The notes under the pieces were generated by a model. It worked only from the letters and a program-made list of their open reading frames with translations. It ran no database searches and had not been told where the DNA came from. This document shows, in pieces, positions 46,233 through 56,899 of a stretch of 64,000 nt of DNA; the stretch's first letter is position 1; every line of letters starts with the position of its first letter. The translations under genes and the position numbers were made by a program. The DNA is from Prosopocoilus inquinatus (lineage: Eukaryota; Arthropoda; Insecta; Coleoptera; Lucanidae). Where the stretch lies: contig CM069872.1 of the NCBI GenBank assembly GCA_036172665.1, forward strand, positions 51,632,101 through 51,696,100, in the 5' to 3' direction.

Positions 46233-49200
46233 ATGATGTTCAGAGCCTTACTTCTATTTACATGTATGTATGCATATTCGGAAATTATTATTACAAGTGC
46301 GTTAAATTAAATTAAATTAAATTAAGCAACGAAAAACCAAAACGTTTGTTGTTGTGAAATCTCAAAAATCACAGTGATAGTGGAATTCCCTGACCTTGAA
46401 CCTACGCAAATCACTATCATCATCGTATTTTATTATTAGTTCCTCTTGGATACCAGCAATAAAAATAACGTCAGATTAATTTAAAAATTACGAAAAGTTA
46501 TTCTACGAAAAAAAAATAGGTATGTACAGTCGCGATCATCCTAATTGAGACCACGAACTGCGCCGTTATTGACGGGTTACAGAACTGTCCATTGGTCTCG
46601 ATTAGCTTGATCGCGACTGTACCAACGTAGCACCAAGCGTCATCCTAAATTGGCTTTCCATACGATTGCCAAAAATTGTTTTCAGATTTTGAAAGCATTC
46701 TACTTTTTACTTTCTCGATAAATTGTAGTAGAATATCGTTGTGAACGTTTACGTGACATTGAACTGTATTGTATTTTAACCGAGTTATTATCAGGATGCG
46801 GATGATCTTAGGTTTTACTAATAATAATAAAATTATTCACTCATTCAACATCTTGTAAATGACTTCAACGCGAAAAACCTAAAACTGCCCGCTCTCTAGT
46901 CAGTGAGTCACTCAAGAAATCCCTGTCCCATGGTCGGTTGGTCAGTAACAGTCAATAAAATGAAGCGCTGTAGTAATCAAGGAGCGGCTAGAGATAGGAC
47001 GGCTGCGAGCCGAGGGTAACCGAAGTTTGCCGATATTTAAAAATCGTTTATCCAAGCTACCAGGCTTATATTGAATAAATTATATAGCCGGCGAATAAAG
47101 CCATTGGCAAAAACAGTCGAAATTGTCGCAGAAAACCAAAAGAAAATGTTTGTTCAGAAAGAAAACGAACCAAATAATAAAAAACATCGTTAAACAACAA
47201 ATTTTCTTTGCAGGAAAAAATAACTAAGCCGCAGGCATTTTCGTATTCTTAAAATGACTAATACTCGGTTCCGAGAAACTGTTATGGCTAGATAAATTAA
47301 GTGTTGCTATGGTTGCCCATGTTAGAACTATAGGTATTTTTTACTTATCTAATGATAAAAGTTTTTGCAAGTCGGGCGTAAATTTAGTCTTGAAAGTTCT
47401 GTTATGAAAACGTCCTTAAAATATCATAATAAATATTATTCACATTATGTCACTTAAGTAATGAATAGATAAAACAGCGACATCCTACGATCGCTTTTTG
47501 ACCTGACATTGCAGTAGGATAACAAATTGAAGCGGTTTAGCTACATAATAAGCTAACCCATGCAAAGCGGCCATGCTTGCTGTCAAAGCCTAATGAAAGT
47601 TTTTAAAAAATTTGTTGCAAATCGTTTTTGATTGCAGTGAAAACCTCGAGCAGCAGAATTGTGATGTACAATCGGCCAAGGAACCGTCCTGTCTCCTTAG
47701 TAATCATTGTGATGTTGTTAAAGTGTGTAAACAAGTACCTAAAGGAAACTGTTCAAATACAAGAAAATGCTTCGTGTCTTCATGGTATTTGTGTGTACGT
47801 GGTTAATGTATAACGATTACGTGATAAAATGGTCATATTCGGGTTAAATATTCGTGCGGTTTATAATTGCCAAGCCTTGAAAACTCAGAATCTCAGAAAC
47901 ACTGGAATTTCCATGCGTTGAACTTACTTAAACCTGTTTTCCTTGCCTCTCATATTCATATTCGACCATGAAAAATGTTTAAATTTTCACGTACTATGAC
48001 GCTCAACATAAATGATACAACTGCATGCGAACCGCGCCCTTAAAAACATTCAACGTAAGGACTACGAAACTGTCAAATGACATCATTTATGGTGAACGTC
48101 GCAGTACATCATTAAACATGAAATGAAATTCTGTATTTGTATTTCTTGATTAACAGTTTTTTTTTTTTAATACGTACACACGTTTAACATGTAATTGTAA
48201 AAGTGCAATTATGTGAAGGAGCATCGACGCTTTTATTTCCAAAAAAAAAATGCAAATATAATAAAATAAGCAACAGAAAGTAGAATATTAAAAAAAAAGG
48301 GGCATGTCCGAAAATGAACTTATTTTATTAAGAAACTTGTTAATTTTAATTTTTATTGTATTCGTATGTTACACAAATGAAAGGAAAGGCTATTGTTAGC
48401 GAAATAAATTTATTAAAGAAGAGAACCACTAATAGGAGGAGAGAAAAATTATGTCACATTCGGGAATCGAACCCGGGACACGTCGATTAAGAGCAGTCGA
48501 GATGTAATCGACGTGTCCCGAGTTCGATTCCCGGATGTGACAGAATTTTTCTCTCCTCCTGTTAGTGGTTCTCTTTCTTAATATATTCGTGTGTTGGAAA
48601 TAGGGTCCGGACTTTCAACATGAGCGAAACAGAAACAAAATTGAATATTTCAGAAAACAAAAAAATGCTCGAAATGTAGTAATCAGTTACAAAAAGTTAA
48701 CAGGAAGAAAAACTCCTGCCATTAATTTCTTATTTATTAATTGAAAGCTATTCATTTGCAGACTTCACAAAGCTGACTTCCCAGGGATGTTTAGGGCTCG
48801 GAAATAGCGAATCAGGAATTATAGCCAGAATTAAACGACAGTCTGAAATTCAGTGAGTAATTATTACTTCTCAGGGAAAGCACTCCTTATTAAAGAGAAA
48901 GTTTTTTTGCAGTTGTTTTTTGCCAAATCATCCTCCGAATGGAGAAATTAAAATTCTTGAAGAAGAGGAAGTTCCTTACTTGCCAGGCAGCAAAGTCATA
49001 TCGAATACAATTATTGATTTGTCCTGTACGAATGGTACGGTCGCGGAAACTTTAGCACTATCTCGTGCGATCTGCACTCAAGGTCAATGGAAACCATCGA
49101 TATCACAAATGAAATGCGTTCGTACGTAATCTAATCGAAAATATTTTAACTTATACCATTTGAGGAGTTTCTTGTTGTTAGACCATAGCGGTTTTATAAA

Positions 49201-51095
49201 GAGGAACAAAAACATGCATGTGCGCGAAAGCTTGAAAAAGACAGATATATGACGAACGTCTCACCTGACGACCAATATTGGCTTGAACTTGAAAGTCATC
49301 AATCTGTATACGACTGACGTACAACGATGCTCATAACCATAAATGATACCATTTGATAGTTTCAGTTTCGTAGCCCATACGCTGGATGTTCTTAAGGGCG
49401 TGGTTCGCATACAAGAGTATCATTTAAGTTGAGCGTCGTAGTACATACGTACATTAAATTAATGTCACTGTTATTTGTACAGGAAGATGTCCACAGGTGC
49501 AAACGGAAAGAGAAGATTTATTTGTTACCTGCGTACATAAAAACCCTAAAGTTAACTGCAATAACCCCATTGAAGGAACAATAATTCTATTAGCGTGCAA
49601 GCCCTTTTATCAATCTGCAGGGCAAACCATCATTACATGTCGGAATGGAGCTTGGGACAAGGTAATATCACCTTGCCAACCGGGTTAGTCAAATTTCTTC
49701 TTTACAACAAAAATTGTCGAATTCCATATTTGCTTTTAATGCAGAATGCGGGAAGAAACGAGTTATCACAGGTGCAGAATTAGAATATCCATGGGTGGCT
49801 GGAATTTACGACTTAAAGAATGACACGAAGCTTCATGGTGGGGCTACCATCATATCAAGACACACCCTTTTGTCAGGTAAAGTATAAACAAGTTTAACGC
49901 CTGAACTGACCTGGTCCGGTGGTAAGCGACCGGCCTTGCAACCGTAAGGTCGTAGGTTCGCACTCGCTCGAGGTATTTCTCGGGGGCCGTTACTCACTTC
50001 AGGTACCCTTCAGTGTTGGGGGGAAAATTCGACGCTGCTTCCCCTTCAACGGCGAGGAGGTTTGGAAGTAACAAAGCCATGGAACACTTAACACACACAC
50101 AAAAATACATTTCCGCTCCTGAGGTCCTGACAAGTCCATGACTTGGGACCCCGTTGGGCAAACACCACAGAAAAAAATAATTAATCGTCAGTGCTTTAAT
50201 AAAACGGGCCATTTCAGCTGCTTTCCTCTTTACTGCCAAGAAAGGCGTTCGGTTGGATATCAATAATTACATTGTAACTGCTGGCAAATATTATCGAAAA
50301 TTCGGAGATCAACGTGATATAAACATGCAGTCTTCCCGAGTAAATAAATCACTTCTTATTGTTTCATTGCCATGTTATTTGCCTAACAGATTCTTCTTTC
50401 AGATAAAACGATTGTATATTCCGGAAAACTATGGTGGTCCTTTCCATCACAATGATTTAGGCAATTTTGCGGTGCTAACACTAGAAGATCCTTTCGTATT
50501 CACCGAGTACGTTCAACCTGTATGTATTGATTGGACAAATCAATTCGAATCTTCTGATCTAAAGGAAGACAACAAAGGAGCGGTAAGGAGTAAAAATTAA
50601 ATTTAATTGAACTGGTTGAAATTTATTGTTGTTTTGTTACATTTAAGATCGCAGGCTGGGGTTACACCCAAAGCGGAAATCGCTACGGATCAGAAGAACT
50701 ACACGAACTGAACGTTCCTTATAAATCTAAAGACACTTGCTCAATGACGGACTCGGCCAAGGGGATGTTTTTTACACACGATAAATTCTGTGCTGGTTTC
50801 GACGATAAGAGTGCGTGATATAATCATTTCTTTACAGATGTTATATTTAATTTCTTTTCTGGTCGCAGATACTTGTGAGGTCGGCGTTTCTGGCGATCTC
50901 ATTTACTATGATTTGGCTGGAGATGCCGGAAGCGGCTTATTTTTTCAAAATTCAGATTCCACGTTTTATATTAGAGGAATTCTATCCATGATATCGACGA
51001 AATCCTGGCGCTGCAGTACACGTGCTCCCGCATTATACACAAAACTTTCCACGTATTTACCAGATCTCATAAAGGAAACTGGACGAATGCCGTAG
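46233..51095 (+). CDS. Gene C: sushi-Wonton serine protease homolog (inactive)
   Basis: Nine exons: 46233-46263, 48762-48852, 48913-49121, 49483-49683, 49745-49876, 50218-50339, 50403-50582, 50648-50810 and 50869-51095. Spliced length 1356 nt, 451 aa, all phases consistent. Residues 1-11 form a short signal-peptide core (MMFRALLLFT). Linker, then sushi at about 42-110 (CFLPNHPPNGEIK), Wonton-like domain at 112-176 and an S1 protease-like domain at 178-451. The possible activation site is KKR|VITGAE. The expected TAAHC box reads SAAFLF, so the catalytic His is Phe224. The Asp is kept (NDLGNF, Asp280). The GDSGGP box reads GDAGSG, so the catalytic Ser is Ala396; Cys191 and the pocket residue 189 (Tyr) are also changed. 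It must be a pseudoprotease. The order sushi-Wonton-protease is that of HP14/ModSP, which start Toll and prophenoloxidase cascades, but the LDLa repeats of those proteins are absent. Either ATG at 46233 or 46236 could start. Confidence 0.9.
46303..46326. repeat. (TTAAA)n microsatellite
   Basis: About five TTAAA units in intron 1 of gene C. Confidence 0.8.
46525..46620. mobile_element. 96-bp MITE with 30-bp inverted ends (intron of gene C)
   Basis: TACAGTCGCGATCATCCTAA at the left is matched by the inverse TTAGCTTGATCGCGACTGTA at the right, both extending to GAGACCA. TA borders and CAGTCGCG ends fit Tc1/mariner-derived MITEs. Confidence 0.8.
47478..47660. repeat. Dispersed repeat family R, copy 4 (intron 1 of gene C)
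   Basis: Starts GCGACATCCTACGATCGCTT and runs to TGATTGCAGTGAAAACCTCG. It is the reverse complement of 21332-21480 joined to the start of the family core. Confidence 0.7.
47991..48107. mobile_element. GTAC-bounded MITE, copy 2 (intron 1 of gene C)
   Basis: Same orientation and length as 2226-2344, bounded by GTAC at both ends, with GACGCTCAACATAAATGATA and GGTGAACGTCG near the ends. Confidence 0.7.
48414..48581. mobile_element. 168-bp palindrome with tRNA T-arm-like core
   Basis: Two inverted arms of about 75-80 bp, each containing GGGAATCGAACCCGGGACAC or its complement. That string is the signature of a tRNA T arm / B box. The spacer is only a few bases. This is not a tRNA gene because no acceptor/D/anticodon fold is complete; it is better read as an inverted pair of tRNA-derived fragments. 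It lies in intron 1 of gene C. Confidence 0.6.
49319..49444. mobile_element. GTAC-bounded MITE, copy 3 (intron 3 of gene C)
   Basis: Same family as copies 1 and 2 but in the opposite orientation; GTAC at both borders, with GAGCGTCGTA next to the right border. Confidence 0.7.
49898..50190 (+). mobile_element. tRNA-derived SINE in intron 5 of gene C
   Basis: The head contains TGGTCCGGTGGTAAGCGACC (A-box-like), an anticodon-like CTTGCAA and GTCGTAGGTTCGCACTC (B box GGTTCGNNTC), followed by an unrelated body of ~180 bp and an A-rich end near 50170. The matching intron of gene D is only 48 bp (62683-62730) and shares the flanking ATGGGGCCATTTCAG-type end, so the extra ~290 bp in gene C is an insertion. 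Confidence 0.7.
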
Positions 51096-51360
51096 GTTCC
51101 AGCAACGAGAATTTATTTTGACCGAATTCCATTAAAGTAATTCATGAATAATTTCAAGTTTTATTTGAAAACAGACACCTACCACTTAAAGAGTTTAACG
51201 TTATTACTCCTGGTTTCAAAAATGTACCCAGTGGCAAGTTGGCTTTGTTCATCGACAGCTCTCCCAAAACTACACCACAGGACTGAACAGCCCAAACGAG
51301 AAAGTCCGGCGGTAAAGTTCAGCCAGGAATAAAATTAATAATAATCATAATAAAGTGTGT
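51096..51360 (+). terminator. Gene C 3' flank and polyadenylation signals
   Basis: The sequence after the stop (GCAACGAGAATTTATTTT and ATGAATAATTTCA) is shared with gene D and with the relic at 57236-57300. AATAAA-type signals lie at about 51329 and 51350. Confidence 0.5.
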
Positions 51361-51730
51361 TTATTTTCTCTGCCTGGCATCACAAAATAATTGACAAATT
51401 CAGTTATAAGAGAAAATTATAGGCGAAGTTCAGAAGGGTAATACATAGTATATCCATCTGCTCTTCCACTCAACCTACTATTGATTAGAAATAATTACGG
51501 TGCGGTAATGAGTACAAAAAATCAAAGATTAGGTTATTTGAGACAAAGAAATTACAATAATTAATAAACCAGAAATAAACAATTTGAATGAAATGTAAAT
51601 TAAAAAAAAAAAAAAATTATGTCTACATATGTATATAAAATATATTTCCATCTGAACAACATATATATATAAGGGATAATGATGTATTTAAGTAATAAAA
51701 GTATTACGAGTATAAAGCACTTAAAAGTGA
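51361..51730. other. AT-rich spacer with A and TA runs
   Basis: Contains an (A)15 run near 51602 and TATATA tracts near 51625-51670. The tracts nearest 51670 may be the 3' end of the minus-strand LINE fragment. Confidence 0.35.
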
Positions 51731-52684
51731 TCATTTGCATAGGGTTTTAAAAATTACTGAACGAAATCGTGCATCAGATAATTCTTTTACTTTCAGTGGA
51801 ATGGAGTTATACAATGACGTAATGCAATAGCTAAATGAGCGCTCAAACAATGCTGTTTTGTGTATCGGGGGGGGGGGGGGTCCTAATCCTTTGTTTCTGA
51901 TATTCAAGTGATGCACATCAGTTCTGAATGAGATTTTTTCGTATAAGTACTTTGGACAATTGTTTTTAATTATTTTATGAAATAGGCAGAAGGAATGCAG
52001 AGTGCGCCGATTAGACATATTTAACCAATTAACCTGAGAAAGTTTGTGTGAAATTCTTTCTCTTCTGCGTATATTAAAGATAAATCGCAAGCAGGAGTTT
52101 TGGACTACCTGAATTCTCCTTTTCATGTCACTGTCTAAACATGGGCCATACACAGAATCAGCAAAATTGAAGTGTGATAGAACTAGCGAGTCACAAAGAA
52201 TAGTTTTAGTTTTTCTATTTAGGAATGATCTATTGGAATAGATTATCCTCAGTGCAGCATAAGCTCTATTTATACAATTAAGTACATGTCCTTTAAAACG
52301 TAAATTAGTGTCCAATAAAAGTCCCAAATTTTTTGCTTCATTTACAAACGAAAGTGCGGTATTATCAACTAAAATATTGAGTCCGTCGATGGTGCCTTTA
52401 CTGCTAAATAACATACAAGTAGATTTGAGGGGATTTATAGTTAAGGAATGATCATGCGAAGCTTTTACTAAAGACCATAAATCTTCATTAATCAGATTAC
52501 AAGCAGTTGCACGATTTGCAAAGTTAAAAGAATAGTAAAGCTGCGTATCATCAGCGTACATGTGAAAAAGGCAATTTTTTATATACGTCTCAAAATTACT
52601 TGTGTATGAAGTGAATAAAATCGGGCCAAGTATGGAGCCTTGTGGAACACCATGCAGTACCGGAATGTTTTGATTTGAATTCAA
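51731..52684 (-). pseudogene. LINE reverse transcriptase fragment (Jockey/CR1-like)
   Basis: A 317-codon open frame on the minus strand, starting inside the RT palm. HGVPQGSILGPILF (motif 4) and MYADDTQL (catalytic motif with both Asp) are intact. The thumb and C-terminal tail follow to a natural-looking stop at 51731. Finger motifs, the endonuclease and ORF1 are missing, so it is a 5'-truncated copy. A PPPPP run from a G(11) tract at about 51872 hints at slippage. It is not the same family as the plus-strand LINE next to it: the palm sequences differ throughout. Confidence 0.8.
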
Positions 52685-52831
52685 CGAAAAGGAAATTCAG
52701 CAAACGATTATGTTTAATTAAACAGATCGTTCGATTAAAATGCTATTTGCACTTTCCAGGACACGACGAGTTCATCAAATTCGAGTCTAAGCGTATCAAT
52801 CGAATCTCGCTCTAAATAATATAGCGCAATT

Positions 52832-53010
52832 CCATTCAACGGGGTATTGGTCACGATGTTACTCGTACGATGTCTACAGCGGTAATGCGGAGAAGATGGA
52901 CTCAAATAAGCGTGTTTCCGGCCACATTCAACCCATTGCTCACAATGTTATTCGTACGATGTCTACAGCGGTAATGAAGAGAAGATGGGCTCAAATAAGC
53001 GTGTTTCCGG
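52832..53010. repeat. 89-bp tandem duplication in LINE 5' region
   Basis: TCGTACGATGTCTACAGCGG at 52863 recurs at 52952, followed in both by GAGAAGATGG and GTGTTTCCGGCCACATTC. Tandem 5' repeats are known in several LINE promoters. Confidence 0.8.
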
Positions 53011-53135
53011 CCACATTCCGTTACTTACAAGGCCAAGACGGTCTAACCAATCGGAAAATTAATTAATAAAATTAATCCGAAAGATCTCGCTGTTGGTATC
53101 TCTAACATAAAGAATCTAAAGAAAGGGGCGGCATA

Positions 53136-53747
53136 GTGGTATCCTGCAAAAGTAAGGATGATATTCTGAAGCTGAAAGACCACGCAATCGACAAATTGGG
53201 TAAGTCTTATTCCATCCGTATTCCCAATCCCATCAAACCGATGATAAAGATTATTGATATGTCTGATGAACTTAGTAAAGAATCGTTAGCAGATCATGTT
53301 CTTAAACAAAATGAGAATATCGAGAATTTCATGAAAACTTTTGACATCAAAGCAATCAAACGAATGAAAACTAAATACATGGCTATTGTTGAGATAAACA
53401 GCGAATTATACAGTGATATTATGACTAATCGAAACGCCAGACTTAATATCGGTTGGGATTGCTGCCAAGTGTTCGAGTACTTTAATATCCTTAGATGTTG
53501 GAAATGTGGGAGATATAATCACAAGGCAATGGATTGTCAATTTAACGAAACTTGCGGTATGTGTGGAAGTACTTCTCATAAATCGAATAACTGCGACGGT
53601 ACCACTTTTAGTTGCATAAACTGCCTAGAACACAATAAGAAGTTAAAATTAAATCTTGATACGGCTCACTCTATTTTCGACCCCAATTGTTCTGTATTAA
53701 GCAGAATTAAAGAATCTATGACAAAAAAGATAAACTACACTGCATAG
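53136..53747 (+). CDS. LINE ORF1: gag-like zinc-knuckle protein (5' broken)
   Basis: 203 codons to a TAG at 53745. The C-terminal part holds CCHC knuckles: CWKCGRYNHKAMDC, CGMCGSTSHKSNNC and a third, C-x2-C-x3-H-x-rich FSCINCLEHN segment. This is the arrangement of ORF1 in Jockey/I/R1-like LINEs, where it binds RNA. Upstream the family-like reading (ISNIKNLKKG) is open in another frame and joins this one only across a GGGG run at 53125-53128, so the copy has a frameshift there. The ATG at 53136 is not the natural start. The stop codon context is unusual (see 53745-53753). Confidence 0.8.
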   Translation: MVSCKSKDDILKLKDHAIDKLGKSYSIRIPNPIKPMIKIIDMSDELSKESLADHVLKQNENIENFMKTFDIKAIKRMKTKYMAIVEINSELYSDIMTNRNARLNIGWDCCQVFEYFNILRCWKCGRYNHKAMDCQFNETCGMCGSTSHKSNNCDGTTFSCINCLEHNKKLKLNLDTAHSIFDPNCSVLSRIKESMTKKINYTA

Positions 53748-53753
53748 CAATTA
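53745..53753 (+). promoter_or_regulatory. Possible stop-codon readthrough site TAG-CAA-TTA
   Basis: ORF1 ends TAG followed directly by CAA TTA, an exact match to the UAG-CARYYA readthrough context first known from tobamoviruses. ORF2 continues in the same frame with 18 open codons before the endonuclease and has no ATG before its first conserved residues. Readthrough would explain how ORF2 is made. Confidence 0.5.
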
Positions 53754-56606
53754 ATTCTTCCTTTCGAAGTTCCCGAATACATCAGTTCTCATCCTGTTCC
53801 CTTGAAATCTGGCACTGCAAGTATAATTTTAACAAATTTAAACATTAGAAGCTTGAGAAATAAAAGTTTGATGTTGGACGATTTTTTGGACACAGTAAAC
53901 CCCGATATTCTATGTATAACCGAGCACTGGTTATCGCGAAACGAAATTATAACATTAAATGGATACAAACCAACTAGCATTTTCAGTAGAAGCAAGAGGA
54001 GAGGTGGAGGCGTATGCATTTTCACGAAATACGAAATTAATGCTATTGATACGACTTGTTACTCAGTTGAAGGGTTGTGTGAGATAGTTTCTTGTACTAT
54101 CACACTGAATGATGCTAAATTTCAGATCGTCGTCGTATACAGACCTCCCGATAGTAACCTTGAAGAATTCTTTGAACATCTCGACCTGCAGTTATCTAAT
54201 GTTTGCAGTAAATGCAACTTTCCTTTATTCTGCGGCGATGTTAATATTAACACTCTAAGTTCATCTAAGGATTCATGCAAATCAGTAAATTTAATGAAGC
54301 AGTATAACTTGAACCTGAAAACATTACGTGCAACTAGAATTGATAAGAACACTGAAACATGTATCGATAACATTTTCACGGATTTTGACTGTAAAGTTCA
54401 CATAGGAGACACTCTCTTGTCTGATCACACCTATCAATCTGTTAATATTCTGGAACATTCGGGAACTAATCAAATTTCATACGTATACAAACGTCATTTC
54501 ACTCAGTAAAATATTCAACAGTTTCGTGAGAATATATTAACTGAAGATTGGACGGAGACAAGAAATAGTAAAAATGTCAACGATAAATTTACTTCCTTCA
54601 TGAATGTGTTCACTTACCATTTTGATACTGCCTTCCCGATTTCGAGAACTAAATGCGCGAAGAAATGTAAATCTCCCTGGTTAACTCGCGACATCAAAGA
54701 AATGTCCAAAATGTTAAAGGACATGCAAGTGCTCGACAAGCAATTAAATAGTGATTGGTACCACCAGCAATTCCTTGAATTTAAGAAACTCTATAAATTT
54801 AAATTAGTTTCTGCTAAACACACCTATAATTCACGCAGAATATCTGAATCGTCGAATATTTCTGCCGAATGTTGGAGAATCATTAAAGAAACTTCCATCC
54901 AATCTGAACAAAAGTTGTGTTTAAGGGATCCCTCAGATAAGATTATATATGATGAAGAGCAGATTTCTATCATTTTTAACCAATATTTCGTCAACTTACC
55001 CGGAAATCATAACATTTCAAATTTACCGGCTCCGGTACCAAGATATATCGAGTCAATGTTTTTATCACCAACTGATGCCAACGAAGTTAGAATTATTATT
55101 AATAAGAAGTGTATAAAAAATAGTGTGGGGATCGACAATATACCAGGTAATGTTTTACGAACAGTTTCAGACCTGATCTCGGATCCTCTTAGCATTATAA
55201 TTAACGAGTCGTTTCAAAGCGGTCAGTATCCTGAAGCATTAAAAATTTCCAAAGTGGTCCCCATTTTCAAAAGTAAAGGGAGTCGACTAAATGAGACCAA
55301 TTACCGACCAGTTGCAGTTCAATGTCAGCTCGCCAAGATATTCGAAGAAATTTTTCGTCAACGGTTGATGTCTTTTATCGAAAAACATCAGATATTATCC
55401 GAATCACAAAATGGCTTTAGAGAAGGAAAATCTACTATCACTGCTCTAACGGATGCTTATAATTATATCTTGGATGGACTGAATAATAGAAATAAACTCT
55501 ATGCGTTATCCTGCGATCTGAGTCGCGCTTTTGACAGCGTCAACCACGAATTATTATGCCATAAATTGGAGATGCTAGGAGTAAAAGGAATAGCTGGCGA
55601 TTGGATGAGGTCTTATCTTATTGGAAGAAGACAAGTCGTAACTATCCGTAACCATTCTTCACCAGAGTTGGATTCAAACACTGGAGTCCCCCAAGGATCC
55701 ATCCTAGGTCCCTTGCTGTTTCTTCTTTTCATTAATGATCTGCCTGATTGCTGTCCATCGTCGACCAAAACCATTGTCTATGCAGATGAGACCAGTTTTA
55801 TAATCTCTGCTACGGACATCGAGGATACCGTGCGTAAAACAAACAATACCATCCAAGAACTAAAACAATGGTGTTCTTCTAACGGTTTAGTGCTAAATTC
55901 GACCAAAACTCAAGTAATGCCTTTAGCGACAAAAAACGCAACTGTGGATTCTTCCCCTTTAATTAAATGCGACAATAAGTCAATTGCATGTGTCACCTCT
56001 TTTAAGTTTCTTGGTGTCTTTATGGATATGAAACTAACCTGGAAGAATCATGTCGAGTTCTTGGAAGAAAAATTAAGTGGTCATGTTTTTCTAATGTATA
56101 GATTGCGTCACACGGTTAGTCGTACAGTGCTAAATACAATGTACTTTGGTTTGATTCACTCGAGGATTTCTTACGGCATTCTTTTCTGGGGTTACAATGC
56201 TTCTGCGACAAATATTTTTAGAATTCAGAAGAAAATCATACGTCTAATGGCTGATGTTCACCCTAGGTCTAATTGTAGAGATCTTTTTGTCCAATTTAAT
56301 ATTTTAACTGTTCCCTCTTTATATATATTTGTAACAACTTTATACGCTCTTTCTGTTGAACAGAACGCTGACCGTAATTACGATTTTCATAATTACGATA
56401 CCAGATATCGTGAAAACATTCGTTTACCCTTTAATAGATTAGCTATAGGGCAGAGCGGACCAATATTTATGGGTTATCTACTGTTAAACCGAATCAAATC
56501 ACTGTGGAATGGTAACATACCTGACAATTTTAATTCATTTAAGTACAAATTGAAACAAACCTTAATATCGGCAGCTTACTATTCTGTGAACGAGTTTTTG
56601 TATTAG
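53748..56606 (+). pseudogene. LINE ORF2: endonuclease and reverse transcriptase, one in-frame stop
   Basis: One frame from the ORF1 stop to TAG at 56604-56606, interrupted only by TAA at 54507-54509. The N-terminal APE endonuclease (53802-54470) keeps its catalytic signposts: TNLNIRSLRNK, ITEHWL, VVYRPPDS, CGDVNIN, the CIDNIFTD region and LLSDH. The RT (about 55230-56200) has NYRPVAVQ, QNGFREGKST, SCDLSRAFDSV, TGVPQGSILGPLL and the catalytic box, which reads VYADETS: the second Asp of YADD is Glu. No RNase H follows. The tail after RT has no clear CCHC. With one stop and one doubtful residue the copy is probably dead, but it is recent by its otherwise open frame. Confidence 0.85.
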
Positions 56607-56794
56607 TTGTTCGTTTCCTTCATTTATTTCGTTTTCTTCATTTATTTCATTTTCTTTAGTTTTTTAGTTTACCTCTTAGGTTAAATGTTTTAGTTTTAGT
56701 GCCAAATATGTATCATTTTCCTTTGTTGCTTTTTGACAAATCTAATGTCCTTGTATTCACTTGATGTATACTATGTGACAAACGGATTAAATAT

Positions 56795-56818
56795 ATTATT
56801 ATTATTATTATTATTAAA
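56795..56818 (+). repeat. (ATT)n LINE tail
   Basis: About seven ATT units end the LINE; I-like elements are known for trinucleotide 3' tails. Confidence 0.75.
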
Positions 56819-56899
56819 AGAGTGACGTAAGAATATTTATTAAGTAAAGGGCGAATAAGGTGTTGCCACAATTGCCGAAACTGGTTCGTTAAATTCAGA

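Larger units (their letters stand above)
52690..56818 (+). mobile_element. Nearly full-length LINE (Jockey/I-like) with ORF1 and ORF2
   Basis: Order: 5' UTR with an 89-bp tandem duplication, ORF1 (gag-like with zinc knuckles), ORF2 (APE endonuclease, RT), a ~190-bp 3' UTR, and an (ATT)n tail at about 56795-56818. The exact 5' end and a target duplication could not be found. Three lesions are visible: a frameshift in ORF1 near 53125, an in-frame TAA at 54507, and a conservative change in the RT catalytic box. It lies between gene C and a gene relic. Confidence 0.8.

Noticed and set aside
48440..48545. tRNA gene suggested by GGTTCGATTCCCGG
   Set aside because: Only the T-arm-like part is present, twice in inverted order. 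No D arm, anticodon stem or acceptor stem can be drawn.
50253..50600. Long continuous frame across exons 6-7 of gene C treated as one exon
   Set aside because: Comparison with gene D and the GT/AG at 50340 and 50402 shows a 63-bp intron that happens to stay open.
51731..56606. Reading the minus-strand RT fragment and the plus-strand LINE as one rearranged element
   Set aside because: Their RT palms overlap in content but differ in sequence throughout (YADDTQL versus YADETSF), so they are different families.
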